DNA of 64,000 bases from Alphaproteobacteria bacterium (GTDB lineage Bacteria; Pseudomonadota; Alphaproteobacteria; CAAGCB01; CAG-977), in the NCBI GenBank assembly GCA_024407875.1, contig JAKSVT010000001.1, positions 1 to 64,000 on the forward strand. Reading direction: 5' to 3'. The position numbers were made by a program, and so were the translations under genes. This document shows, one piece after another, positions 1-8,850 of this stretch (position 1 is its first letter; every line of letters begins with the position of its first letter). The notes below the pieces were generated by a model. It saw only the letters and a program-made list of their open reading frames with translations. It was not told where the DNA came from and made no database searches.

Positions 1-80
1 GTATGCGGTCCCGCATGTACGGTGGTGTGAGAGGGGCGAAGTTGAGAAAAAAAAAACAAACTCAATTCCCTCTACTCGAT
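1..80 (+). mobile_element. Group II intron, 3' end (domains V-VI), rest lies left of the window
   Basis: The first 35 bases form the closing part of a group II intron domain V hairpin (GTATGCGG, then CCGCATGTAC, then GGTGGTGTGAG). They are followed by a domain VI-like stem, GAGTT/AACTC around an A-rich loop, enclosed by GAGAGGGG and CCCTCTAC. The last bases, CTACTCGAT, are the usual 3' terminus of bacterial group II introns, so the boundary is placed at base 80. The reverse-transcriptase/maturase gene would lie further left. The intron runs on the plus strand, antisense to the flagellar genes, and ends three bases before the fliP stop codon. The element type is well supported. The class is not assigned. 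Confidence 0.82.
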
Positions 81-83
81 TTT

Positions 84-821
84 TCATTGTGTAAAGCTTT
101 TAACTAAAGAGCCAACAAGCATATACCAACCATCAACTAGTACGAAAAATATAAGTTTAAATGGTAGAGACAACATTGATGGTGGTAACATCATCATACC
201 CATACTCATAAGAACTGATGCAACAACCATATCAATAACTAAAAAAGGAATGTAAATTAAAAAACCTATTTCAAAAGCTCTTCTTAATTCACTAATCATA
301 AAACCTGGAATAAGAGCTGTTAATGGAGTATCCATAGGTTTTTCTAATTTTTCTGTATTTGTAAATTTTAAAAATAAATCTAAATCTTTTTCACGAACAT
401 TTTTAAGCATAAATTCTTTAAATGGTTCAATAGTCTTTTTTATTCCTGTTTCTGTTGTAACTTTTTCTTGAATCATAGGATTTATACCTTCATCCCAAGC
501 TCTTTCAAAAGTTGGCGTCATTACAAATATTGTCATGAATAATGCAAGTGAAACCATAATCATATTAGAAGGGGATTGTGCTGTACCAATAGCTGTTCTT
601 GTTATAGATAGAACAATTGAAATACGTGTAAAACTTGTCACCATAATCAATAAGCTTGGTGCAACGGATAAAGTTGTTAACAACAAAATCATGTGAACAA
701 TACGAGCTGTTGTCGAACCGCCACTATCACCAATATCAATATTTACACTTTGAGCAAATACAGGAGAAGCTAAAAAGCATAAAATTAAAGTAAATAATAA
801 AATTTTGTTTATTCTATTCAT
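84..821 (-). CDS. fliP: Flagellar biosynthesis protein FliP
   Basis: FliP is a core inner-membrane subunit of the flagellar type III export gate. The protein is 245 residues from the chosen start, close to the family length. It has an N-terminal signal peptide ending near ASPVFAQ, then hydrophobic segments including a block around MVTSFTRISIVLS and a characteristic FVMTP stretch near the middle. A longer frame begins 23 residues upstream, but those residues are charged and would precede the signal peptide, so the start at 821 is preferred. It overlaps the end of fliO by 8 bases, indicating translational coupling. The stop codon lies next to the 3' end of a group II intron. Confidence 0.93.
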   Translation of the reverse strand: MNRINKILLFTLILCFLASPVFAQSVNIDIGDSGGSTTARIVHMILLLTTLSVAPSLLIMVTSFTRISIVLSITRTAIGTAQSPSNMIMVSLALFMTIFVMTPTFERAWDEGINPMIQEKVTTETGIKKTIEPFKEFMLKNVREKDLDLFLKFTNTEKLEKPMDTPLTALIPGFMISELRRAFEIGFLIYIPFLVIDMVVASVLMSMGMMMLPPSMLSLPFKLIFFVLVDGWYMLVGSLVKSFTQ

Positions 822-1134
822 GCTTTGTGTCCTGTAGAACTTTTTCAAATTCTTGGCTAGGGGTAATATTTTTACTTTCAAAACTATCAATAATAAAAGG
901 ATGATCGCCAGAATATACTAAATAATCTTTGTTTCTGAAATTAAATAAAACCAATTTGTTTTTTACATCAATTGCTCTAATTTCTTTAATGTTTAATTCT
1001 GGCTTTTCGCCAATTTTTTTGCCAATTAAAAAAGGAGCTCCCAATTTTTTAATAATAAGAGAAACTGCCAATATAATGCCTAATACAAATATTAAACCTA
1101 AAACAGCTGTCAAAAAAGAAGGTGAATGTTCCAT
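814..1134 (-). CDS. fliO: FliO-like flagellar biosynthesis protein
   Basis: A 106-residue protein with one N-terminal membrane segment (about residues 8-28, AVLGLIFVLGIILAVSLII). A small soluble domain follows, with the FliO-like pattern of a short beta-rich region (IRAIDVKNKLVLFNF, then YLVYSGDHPFIID). FliO helps assemble the FliP-FliR export gate. The family is short and weakly conserved, so the position immediately before fliP, overlapping it by 8 bases, is a large part of the evidence. No other flagellar gene lies in the window. Confidence 0.78.
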   Translation of the reverse strand: MEHSPSFLTAVLGLIFVLGIILAVSLIIKKLGAPFLIGKKIGEKPELNIKEIRAIDVKNKLVLFNFRNKDYLVYSGDHPFIIDSFESKNITPSQEFEKVLQDTKHE

Positions 1135-1202
1135 TTTATACCTTTTTATATATGTTTGTTCAAAATCAACTTAAAAGAAAAAATGCAATCTTTCAAGATT
1201 TT

Positions 1203-3893
1203 TTAATGTGCATCAGACCAGTTTTTACCAATACCAACTTCAGCAATTAAAGGAACCGAAAGTTTTACTATGTTTTCCATTATATCTTTAACTAATAATT
1301 TTGTTTTATCAATTTCTTCTTCTTTTATTTCAAATATTAATTCATCATGTACCTGAAGAAGCATTTTTGCTGATAAGTTTTGCTCTTTTAGTTTTAAAGG
1401 AATTATTATCATAGCTTTTTTTAACATATCAGCAGCTCCACCTTGAATAGGAGCATTAATTGCTGCTCTGTCGGCTTGTCCATTTTTATTTGTTTTATCT
1501 ATAAAACATTTTCTTCCAAATGGTGTTAAAACGTATCCATTTTGTTTAGCAAACTCTTTTGTTTTTTCCATATATTCTTTAATTTCAGGAAAACGAGCAA
1601 AATATTTTTCTATGTATTCCTTAGCCTCATTTTGTGTAATACCTAATTGTTGAGATAAACCAAAGGGAGAGATGCCATAAATGATACCAAAGTTTATAGC
1701 TTTTGCTCTTCTTCTTATTATAGGATCCATATTTTCAACAGGAATACCAAAAACTTGAGAAGCTGTTGCTGCATGGATGTCTATATTATCTAAGAAAGCC
1801 TGTTTTAAAGCACTTACGTTTGCAACATGAGCCATTAAGCGTAATTCAATTTGGGAATAATCTGCAGATAATAGCATTGAACCTTTTTCTGAAATAAACG
1901 CTTTCCTAATTTCTCTACCTTCTTCTGTTCTTATAGGAATGTTTTGTAAATTTGGATTGTTTGAAGCTAATCTACCTGTGTTAGTTCCTGTTAATATAAA
2001 ATTGGTATGAACTCTATTTGTTTTAGGATTAGCAACAGTTATAAGAGCATCGGTATAAGTGCTTTTTAATTTTGATAATTTCCTATATTCAAGCATTTTA
2101 ACGGGTATTTCATAACCTAAATCTGCGAGATTTTGTAAAATTTCTGCATCAGTGGAATAAACGCCTGTTTTACTTTTTTTGCCGCCAGGATATTGTAATT
2201 TATCAAATAATATATTTCCTAGCTGAGAAGGGGAGTTTAAATTAAATTGTTCTCCTGCTAATGAATAAATTTGTTCTTCTAATTCATTCATTTTTTTAGA
2301 AAAAGATAAGCTTAAGCTCTGTAAATCATTATTGCTGATTTTTATACCTTCTTGTTCCATATCGTACAATACAGAAATTAGAGGTTTATCAATATTTTTA
2401 TATACATTTTCAAGATTTTGATTGCTTTTTAATTCAGAGCTGATTTTGTTGTATAATCTCAAAACACCATCAGAATATGAACAAAAATAATCTTCATATA
2501 ATTCATCAGAGCATTTTTTTAATTCTATATATTTATCAAATATTTTATTTTTACCATAAAAACCTAAATCGCTTATTGATGATTCTTGTAATGAGGCCAT
2601 TTGGCCGTTTAAGACATAATTCATTACTTGAACATCTTCAAAATTTTCAATATAGCAACGTGTTTTGGTAATTGATGTAATGTAATGCTGTAAAGACTTT
2701 ATATTAAAGCCTATTTTTAAAATAGAAATATCATTTAATAAAGGTAATATAATGTTTTTAAAATCCTTAAATGACAATTTTGATTTAGAATTTGAAAAAT
2801 CATCAAATAAAGATAATGTTTGATTACTTGTTGTTAAATCTTCTACTTCAATAAAAGAACTTTGTCCAATATCATAACTTATAGCAAATCCAATAGGATA
2901 CGTATTTATAGATGTTTTATCCATTTTTGATAAGGCAATTATGGACATTTTTTTAGAAGCTTTAATTTTATTAGCTAATTCATTTGCTTCGTTTGAATTT
3001 GTAATCGTTGAATATTGTATTTTTATTTCTGGAGCTTTTAACAAAGACATGAAATTCATTTCTTTATAAAATTCGGTTAAAGCTTCAGGTTGATCGAAAC
3101 TTATTGGGGAAATTTTATCTAAAGGAATATCAATATTGATGTCATTCTTTAATGTTACTAATTTTTTTGAAATTAAAGCTAATTCTTTATTTGCTATTAA
3201 ATTATCTTTGTCTTTACCTGCTTTTAAGCTATCTAAATTGTCAAGTAAGTTTTCTAGAGAACCAAATTCATTTATTAATTTAGATGCTTTTTTAGGCCCA
3301 ATTCCAGGAACTCCTGGTACATTGTCAATTGTATCTCCACATAATGATTGTACATCTATAACTTTGTTTGGTTTTACTCCAAATTTATCAAAAACATTTG
3401 TTTCATCTAAAAAGGGCTTTTCTTTTTTTGTTGGATCATAGATTGAAATGCCTTCATCCATTAATTGCATTAAATCTTTATCTGCAGAAACTACGATTAC
3501 CTTTGCTCCATTATCTTTTGATAATTTCGCATAAGTCGCTAATAAATCATCAGCCTCATAACCATCTATTTCTAATTTAGTAAAACCAAACGCATCAACA
3601 GCTCTTCTAAAATATGGAAATTGTTGAACCAAATCTTCAGGAACAGGAGGACGATTTGCTTTATAAGCTGAATAAATGTTTTGCCTAAAAGTTTGTCTTG
3701 AATGATCAAAAGCTACAGCTATTCGTGTGCAATGTAAATCTTGTTTTAATGCTTCCAACATACGACAAAAACCATAGATTGCGTTAACGGGTAATCCATC
3801 GGATTTTCTGGTCATTCTAGGAATTGCAAAGAAAGCTCTAAAAATATAGCCAGAACCATCAACCAATACTATGGTTTCGTTAGAAAAATTCAT
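1203..3893 (-). CDS. polA: DNA polymerase I with degenerate proofreading domain
   Basis: Replication and repair polymerase of 896 residues. The N-terminal 5'-3' exonuclease is intact (VDGSGYIFRAFFAI at the start, then IDGYEADDLLA, VSADKDLMQL and GVPGIGPKKASKL). The C-terminal family A polymerase has motif A (LLSADYSQIELRL), motif B (RRRAKAINFGIIYG) and motif C (LLQVHDELIFE). The middle 3'-5' exonuclease region is present by length, but the aligned Exo I position reads IIALSKMDKT where the family has DTET, and the Exo II region reads GFNIKSLQHY without the metal-binding Asp. Proofreading is therefore probably absent. The gene starts 5 bases after pssA ends, so psd-pssA-polA are probably cotranscribed. 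Confidence 0.96.
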   Translation of the reverse strand: MNFSNETIVLVDGSGYIFRAFFAIPRMTRKSDGLPVNAIYGFCRMLEALKQDLHCTRIAVAFDHSRQTFRQNIYSAYKANRPPVPEDLVQQFPYFRRAVDAFGFTKLEIDGYEADDLLATYAKLSKDNGAKVIVVSADKDLMQLMDEGISIYDPTKKEKPFLDETNVFDKFGVKPNKVIDVQSLCGDTIDNVPGVPGIGPKKASKLINEFGSLENLLDNLDSLKAGKDKDNLIANKELALISKKLVTLKNDINIDIPLDKISPISFDQPEALTEFYKEMNFMSLLKAPEIKIQYSTITNSNEANELANKIKASKKMSIIALSKMDKTSINTYPIGFAISYDIGQSSFIEVEDLTTSNQTLSLFDDFSNSKSKLSFKDFKNIILPLLNDISILKIGFNIKSLQHYITSITKTRCYIENFEDVQVMNYVLNGQMASLQESSISDLGFYGKNKIFDKYIELKKCSDELYEDYFCSYSDGVLRLYNKISSELKSNQNLENVYKNIDKPLISVLYDMEQEGIKISNNDLQSLSLSFSKKMNELEEQIYSLAGEQFNLNSPSQLGNILFDKLQYPGGKKSKTGVYSTDAEILQNLADLGYEIPVKMLEYRKLSKLKSTYTDALITVANPKTNRVHTNFILTGTNTGRLASNNPNLQNIPIRTEEGREIRKAFISEKGSMLLSADYSQIELRLMAHVANVSALKQAFLDNIDIHAATASQVFGIPVENMDPIIRRRAKAINFGIIYGISPFGLSQQLGITQNEAKEYIEKYFARFPEIKEYMEKTKEFAKQNGYVLTPFGRKCFIDKTNKNGQADRAAINAPIQGGAADMLKKAMIIIPLKLKEQNLSAKMLLQVHDELIFEIKEEEIDKTKLLVKDIMENIVKLSVPLIAEVGIGKNWSDAH

Positions 3894-3898
3894 ATCAA

Positions 3899-4669
3899 TT
3901 ATGCTTTAATTTTGTAAAAATTTTTTTTTAAATGACAAAATACAATTGAGCATACAGGTACTGTTACCAAGTACAATAAGAATGTGCAGCTTAATACTTG
4001 CCAAGGCCATCTTGTCATTGCAACAATGTATAAAGCTACAAATACAAAGAAGAATGTAACAAACTTAACTGGGATACGAATATGTTTTAAAGATATTGTC
4101 GGTAATCTACTTGCCATTAATAAAGCACTTGTAACTAAGAATATGCCAACTACCCATTGTTTTTTGAAAATATCTGTTTCAAAAGCAAAACTTAACATTG
4201 CTGGTGTTAATGCAACAAATGCACCACCTGGAGCAGGTAAGCCTACAAAGAAATGTGTCCAATAAGCTGGTTGTGGAGCTTCATCTAACATAACATTAAA
4301 TCTAGCCAAACGTAATGCACAGCATACAGGCATCATCATAGCAAATAACCAAGATGCTTTGTCTGATACATTTAAAGTCCATAAATACATTAAAATACCA
4401 GGAGCAACACCAAAACATACAACATCTGATAAAGAATCTAATTCTGCACCAAATTCAGATGATCCTCTTAACATACGAGCAACACGACCATCTAAAGCGT
4501 CAAATATTGTAGCTAATAAAATAGCAACTACAGCAGCTTCCCATTTTGCTTCTGTTGCAAAACGAATAGCAGTAACACCTGAACAAAGAGCCATCATTGT
4601 AACACAGTTAGGTGCAATACGATTGAAAGGTAAATCCTTAATCTTTTTTGCTGGATTTTTAATCATCAA
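3899..4669 (-). CDS. pssA: CDP-diacylglycerol-serine O-phosphatidyltransferase
   Basis: Makes phosphatidylserine from CDP-diacylglycerol and serine at the inner membrane, the first step to phosphatidylethanolamine. The CDP-alcohol phosphotransferase signature is complete: D60-G61, A64-R65, G74, D78 and D82. It is followed by several hydrophobic segments, and the total length of 256 residues is usual for the family. The start codon overlaps the psd stop codon by 4 bases (ATGA), so the two consecutive pathway enzymes are translationally coupled. A second Met at residue 2 is an equally possible start. Confidence 0.94.
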   Translation of the reverse strand: MMIKNPAKKIKDLPFNRIAPNCVTMMALCSGVTAIRFATEAKWEAAVVAILLATIFDALDGRVARMLRGSSEFGAELDSLSDVVCFGVAPGILMYLWTLNVSDKASWLFAMMMPVCCALRLARFNVMLDEAPQPAYWTHFFVGLPAPGGAFVALTPAMLSFAFETDIFKKQWVVGIFLVTSALLMASRLPTISLKHIRIPVKFVTFFFVFVALYIVAMTRWPWQVLSCTFLLYLVTVPVCSIVFCHLKKNFYKIKA

Positions 4670-5379
4670 ATCATTTCTCCTTTAAGAGCTTCGCCATTTA
4701 CATCTAAATCAGCAAGGATTGTTTCTCCTGCAATAGCTAATTGTCCAACTTGTACTTTTGGAGCAACTGTTTTTGGAATGTAAACATCTAAACGTGAGCC
4801 AAATCTAATCAAGCCAAAACGTTCACCAGCTTTTAATTCATCACCAGGTTTTACCTGTGTTACAATTCTTCTTGCAACTAAACCAGCTATTTGAACAAAA
4901 GCAATTTTAGTTCCTTTTGTTGTTTCCATAGATAATAATGTACGTTCGTTGTTTTCACTTTCTTTATCTAGTGAAACGTTTACAAATGCACCAGGAATGT
5001 GATTTACAGTTAAAATTTTCCCTGCCATAGGAGCACGATTTACGTGGACGTTAAATACAGACATAAAAATACTAATTCTTGTCATAGGTTCTGTTCCAAG
5101 TTCTAATTCGGAAGGAGGAACCATTTCTTCTATTTTTGAAACTGTACCGTCTGCAGGACTTAATACAAGAGATTCTCCTTGTGGAATAGCACGTTTTGGA
5201 TCTCTAAAGAAATAATAACACCATATTGTTAATACTGTTAGTAATTCTCCTAAAAATACTGCATGTATAGCAAAAAATAAAAGAGTTACAGCCGCAAATA
5301 TCAAGACAAAGCGTTTACCTTCGTTATTGATAGGTGGTAAAATAAAGTGTTTCCAAGATAAATCTGGTCTGTTTGACAT
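4666..5379 (-). CDS. psd: Phosphatidylserine decarboxylase proenzyme
   Basis: Converts phosphatidylserine to phosphatidylethanolamine. The protein is 237 residues, the short form common in alphaproteobacteria. N-terminal hydrophobic segments lie near residues 25-55, followed by SPADGTVSKIEE and the FNVHVNRAP block. The self-cleavage site is Gly194-Ser195 within LIRFGSRLDVY, where the Ser becomes the pyruvoyl group. It is the first gene of psd-pssA-polA. No clear promoter was identified in the 137 bases upstream, which do contain a strong hairpin at 5459. Confidence 0.95.
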   Translation of the reverse strand: MSNRPDLSWKHFILPPINNEGKRFVLIFAAVTLLFFAIHAVFLGELLTVLTIWCYYFFRDPKRAIPQGESLVLSPADGTVSKIEEMVPPSELELGTEPMTRISIFMSVFNVHVNRAPMAGKILTVNHIPGAFVNVSLDKESENNERTLLSMETTKGTKIAFVQIAGLVARRIVTQVKPGDELKAGERFGLIRFGSRLDVYIPKTVAPKVQVGQLAIAGETILADLDVNGEALKGEMI

Positions 5380-5458
5380 TGATTTTTGTCTCCTAAATAT
5401 AAAAAATCTAAAGTACCTTTTACTCTATATTAATGTAATTTTAAAGGATTATTTTTAT

Positions 5459-5478
5459 CCCCCCAATCACTTGGGGGG
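5459..5478 (-). terminator. Terminator hairpin after the HExxH protein gene
   Basis: A perfect inverted repeat of eight bases (CCCCCCAA, TCAC loop, TTGGGGGG) lies 39 bases downstream of the minus-strand gene at 5517. On that strand it is followed by ATAAAAAT, an imperfect U tract. On the plus strand ATTTTGTT follows. It separates the 5517 gene from psd. Confidence 0.7.
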
Positions 5479-5516
5479 ATTTTGTTATCATTAATGAAAG
5501 GAAAATACAATGATAA

Positions 5517-7856
5517 TTAATCTCTGAATGCGCCTTTGATATTCTTTAAATTCAAAGGTGAAACTTTCTTAGTTTCCTTTTCTGGAGCTTCTTTTACTTT
5601 TTCTGCTTTAATCTTAGCATCTAAAGTCTTCAAACCTTCAAAAATTCTCTTTTCTTTCTTTTGTACAACTCTTGCAACTGCAGGTGTGCCTAAAACGTTT
5701 TGAACGAATTCAGCATTTCCTTGCATTGTTTCTTCTAATAGAGCAACTTTTGTTTCTTTATCATCAGAACTTGCAGTCATTTGATAGCTTGCTAATAATG
5801 AAGATGGCTTTTGTTTTGCTTTTTCATTAATAACAGCAGCTAATTCTTTGTTTGAAGAAACTTTTGCCCATGTTTCTTTATCACTACGAATTGCGAATGC
5901 TGCAACTTGCATTTCACGTTCACTTACTAATGCCTTTCCAAATTCTCTATCTTCAGCTCTTAAAGCTTTTAATTGTTCTTGGAATGTCATTGTTTGTGGA
6001 TCACGTTCGATGTTAGAAACTAAAGCTTTTTGCATAGCTTGAGATGAACGTAAGTTGTGTTTTAAGAAGTGTAAAATAGCTTCATCACCAGAAACTTGTG
6101 TATCAGTCTTAATTCCAGCTACTTGTTCTTGAACACGACGGTTAGCAACGATTGCTGTTTGAACTTCAGGAGCTTGTTGAATTACAGCATCAACAACTTT
6201 AAGTTTTACGTCTGCAAATTTATCTTTGCGACCAGCATCATTTTTGCCTGCCTTACGTAAAGCTTCTTTTTCTTTTCCTAAAACATCTAACATATCTTCA
6301 CGTGTGCAATCTGTTTTAAATAATTTGCCCAATAATTGTTGTTGGTATGTACCAATTGTATATTGTGCCATCATTGCATGTTTTTGTTGATCTGTTTGAT
6401 CTTTTATCAACTTTTTGAGTAAATCTTTTGATAATACGTCTTGAGGGGTTGGAGCAGGTAAGCCTAAACCTTGACATAATTGAACTTCACTAGAAAATGC
6501 ATTGAATTCACGTTGTAATTCGTATTGCTTTTCTAATTCTTTATTATCAATTGGCATACGATCGCGAGATTCTTGTAAACGATCCATCATCTTTTCATAT
6601 TTAGGATGTTTTTCGCCTGTAGCTAAAGCAATTGACATGCTTGCCATTTCTTCACGAGTCAAACCATATGTTTCAGACATAACTTGAGCTTGTTTGATAA
6701 CTTCTAAGTCTGTCATCTTTTGTAAAGATCCATCAGCCAAGTGTTCTTTTGCATATTTTACAGTTGCATCAATAACATCTGTTGTGTGATATGCCAATGG
6801 AGATCCCAATTGCTTAATAACTTTTTGAACACTTGCATCATTTTCTAAACGTAAGAATTCTTGTTCAGATTTTGGTGCGTTTGGATCAACAGTATGAGAT
6901 TTCTTTTCTGCTTCACGTAATTTTGTCATGAATTCAGAATCGTATTTTGTATCTTCTAAACGACGATCAACGCAAATGCGTAAATATTCCATACGGCAAT
7001 CACCCCATAATTCTGCACATTTTGTTGTGCCGAAATCACGAGCTAATTGTAATACAGCATGAGCATCAGCAATACATTCTGTTCTATGGCGAGCCATTAC
7101 GTTATCTAAGCTTGTTTCTACAACTTTTTCTGGTGTCGTATAAGCACTTGCATAGTTGTGATCTGTTGCATGTCCTAATTCATGATATAATACCAAACGA
7201 CGGAATTCATCACGAGAAATACCTTCTTTAACACGACGTTCTTCTGCACCTAAAACACAGTCTAATACGTTTGCTGACATAGCATCAGGATTATCACCAA
7301 CAACTAGGTTAACATTGCCTAAACCTGCCATGTTTTCTGTTGTAGGAGCAACAGCTGCACGCATAGAGAACGGATTACGATCAGTAATTCCTGCATCCAT
7401 AACAGATTTCAAAATTTCTTCTTGTGTTAAGAAAGTTTGATTGTTGCCAGCATTTGCTTTTTGTAATTTGTCTTCAACAAACATATACAAGGATTTGCCT
7501 AATGAACGGTCAGCTTCTTGGTCCATTAAATAACGGCCTTGAACAGCATCAGGGTCAATAATAAATAATGTAACACCTGGCATTACATTGCGAAAACGCT
7601 TTTCCATATTTTCAAAGAATTTATGAGCTTCTGTATCTAAATATGGAGATTCAGCTTGTTCTTGGGCTGTTTTTACTTCTAAAGAATCTTCAGCTTCACC
7701 CTTGTTAATAAAGGTCGTTGCACCTTTTTGTAATAAGTTAAAAAATGGGCGTTCTTGAATATGATCAGGACGTTCTAAACCACTTTCAAATACTGTGATT
7801 TTTCCTGCTTTCATAAAGCTTTCATACATTGATTCTTTTTTTACTTCTTCTGCCAT
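5517..7856 (-). CDS. Large HExxH-motif protein, putative zinc metallopeptidase of unknown role
   Basis: A 779-residue soluble protein with no signal peptide or membrane segment. The only recognisable catalytic signature is HELGH at residues 225-229, inside VLYHELGHATDH. An ECIAD sequence starts about 31 residues later, giving the HExxH plus ExxxD pattern of gluzincin-type zinc peptidases. The N-terminal 200 residues include a region around LFIIDPDAVQGRYLMDQ. The remaining 500 residues are helical, charged and Gln/Lys-rich, without a family I recognise. The gene stands alone, with its own promoter and terminator. Its opening MAEEVKKES resembles the opening MAEEKEYN of the HNH protein at 57902, which may be coincidence. 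A cytosolic protease or an exported effector are both possible. Confidence 0.6.
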   Translation of the reverse strand: MAEEVKKESMYESFMKAGKITVFESGLERPDHIQERPFFNLLQKGATTFINKGEAEDSLEVKTAQEQAESPYLDTEAHKFFENMEKRFRNVMPGVTLFIIDPDAVQGRYLMDQEADRSLGKSLYMFVEDKLQKANAGNNQTFLTQEEILKSVMDAGITDRNPFSMRAAVAPTTENMAGLGNVNLVVGDNPDAMSANVLDCVLGAEERRVKEGISRDEFRRLVLYHELGHATDHNYASAYTTPEKVVETSLDNVMARHRTECIADAHAVLQLARDFGTTKCAELWGDCRMEYLRICVDRRLEDTKYDSEFMTKLREAEKKSHTVDPNAPKSEQEFLRLENDASVQKVIKQLGSPLAYHTTDVIDATVKYAKEHLADGSLQKMTDLEVIKQAQVMSETYGLTREEMASMSIALATGEKHPKYEKMMDRLQESRDRMPIDNKELEKQYELQREFNAFSSEVQLCQGLGLPAPTPQDVLSKDLLKKLIKDQTDQQKHAMMAQYTIGTYQQQLLGKLFKTDCTREDMLDVLGKEKEALRKAGKNDAGRKDKFADVKLKVVDAVIQQAPEVQTAIVANRRVQEQVAGIKTDTQVSGDEAILHFLKHNLRSSQAMQKALVSNIERDPQTMTFQEQLKALRAEDREFGKALVSEREMQVAAFAIRSDKETWAKVSSNKELAAVINEKAKQKPSSLLASYQMTASSDDKETKVALLEETMQGNAEFVQNVLGTPAVARVVQKKEKRIFEGLKTLDAKIKAEKVKEAPEKETKKVSPLNLKNIKGAFRD

Positions 7857-7900
7857 TGCGACACTCCTTGTGGTCGAAATATAATATTTATATATATTGT

Positions 7901-7928
7901 ATAATAGTTTTTATTTGTTTGTTGTCAA
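7901..7928 (-). promoter_or_regulatory. Predicted sigma-70 promoter for the HExxH protein gene
   Basis: On the minus strand TTGACA (7923-7928) is followed after 16 bases by TATTAT (7901-7906), about 45 bases upstream of the start codon at 7856. Both boxes are near-consensus. The region is very AT-rich, so chance matches are possible. Confidence 0.6.
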
Positions 7929-8086
7929 TAAAAAAATAGACAAAATTGTATTTTTTTTTAGAAAAAAAGAATTTTGATTAGTTTATTTAAAAAATTGAAA
8001 TCTCTAGACTTATAATACATTTTTATTAAAAAGATATTAGTAAAAAAATAGCTGAATTACTAAGGTGTTTTTGGAAAATTATGCTT

Positions 8087-8728
8087 TTATTCTTTTTTAA
8101 TGAGCTTTTTAATTTGCATCTTTACACGTTCAAGATCAGAACTAGTAATAATTGGTACTATTTCTTTTATTTCTTCAATGCTTTTATCCCACCATTTTAG
8201 TTTAAGCATTAAGTCAATAAGTTCATCGTCAAATCTTTTTCTTATAGTTTTAGCAGGGTTTCCTGCAACAATCGTGTAAGGTGGTACATCGGATCCTACA
8301 GTACTGTTAAGGCCAATTATTGCTCCATTACCTATGTGAACTCCGGGTAAAATTGTTGTATTTTGTCCTATCCAAACATCATTCTCGATTACAGTATTTC
8401 CTCTAAATCTCATGTCTTCGTTAGATGGAGATTTTTGATCCCAACCGTTTATAACGTAAAAAGGATAGGTTGATACGGCATTCATTTGGTGATTTGCTCC
8501 ATTCATTACAAAATTTACACCAGATGCTATTTGACAAAATTTTCCAATAATTAATTTGTCTTCGCAAAAATCGTAAAAATGAGTTACGTGCTTTTCAAAA
8601 TCTGTATCACCAAAATAAGTAAAATCTCCTACTATTATATTTGGATTTTTTAATGTTGGCTTTACATATGTAACGTTTTTTACATTGTTTATAGGAAATA
8701 TTTCATTTGGATTTGGCATGCTTGTCAT
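8087..8728 (-). CDS. Vat/CatB-type xenobiotic acetyltransferase (hexapeptide repeat)
   Basis: A left-handed beta-helix acetyltransferase of 213 residues. Family landmarks are KLIIGKFCQIASGV, the FVMNGANHQM block with the catalytic His of the xenobiotic acetyltransferases, TYPFYVINGW, VWIGQNTTILPG, GNPAKTIRKRF and LKWWDKSIEEI. This order matches streptogramin A (virginiamycin) and type B chloramphenicol acetyltransferases, which use acetyl-CoA to inactivate antibiotics. Many chromosomal members have unknown substrates, so resistance is not shown. The Met at residue 4 (8719) is a possible start. It stands alone between the HExxH gene and divergent ftsK. Confidence 0.85.
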   Translation of the reverse strand: MTSMPNPNEIFPINNVKNVTYVKPTLKNPNIIVGDFTYFGDTDFEKHVTHFYDFCEDKLIIGKFCQIASGVNFVMNGANHQMNAVSTYPFYVINGWDQKSPSNEDMRFRGNTVIENDVWIGQNTTILPGVHIGNGAIIGLNSTVGSDVPPYTIVAGNPAKTIRKRFDDELIDLMLKLKWWDKSIEEIKEIVPIITSSDLERVKMQIKKLIKKE

Positions 8729-8788
8729 TTATATCATTAATCCTTAAAAAGTATATTTTTGGATATATTTTCCACTTTTTTTAGAAAA

Positions 8789-8817
8789 TTGCAATTTTTT
8801 AACTTTTTTATGATAAA
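8789..8817 (+). promoter_or_regulatory. Predicted sigma-70 promoter for ftsK
   Basis: TTGCAA (8789-8794), a 17-base spacer and GATAAA (8812-8817) lie 34 bases before the ftsK start codon. The boxes match the consensus moderately and sit in AT-rich DNA. Confidence 0.45.
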
Positions 8818-8850
8818 TTCTAAAAGATATTTTAAATAAGGTGTAGAATT

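Noticed and set aside
5459-5478. Riboswitch or attenuator upstream of psd
   Set aside because: The simple C6/G6 hairpin is best explained as the terminator of the preceding gene. No conserved riboswitch core was seen.
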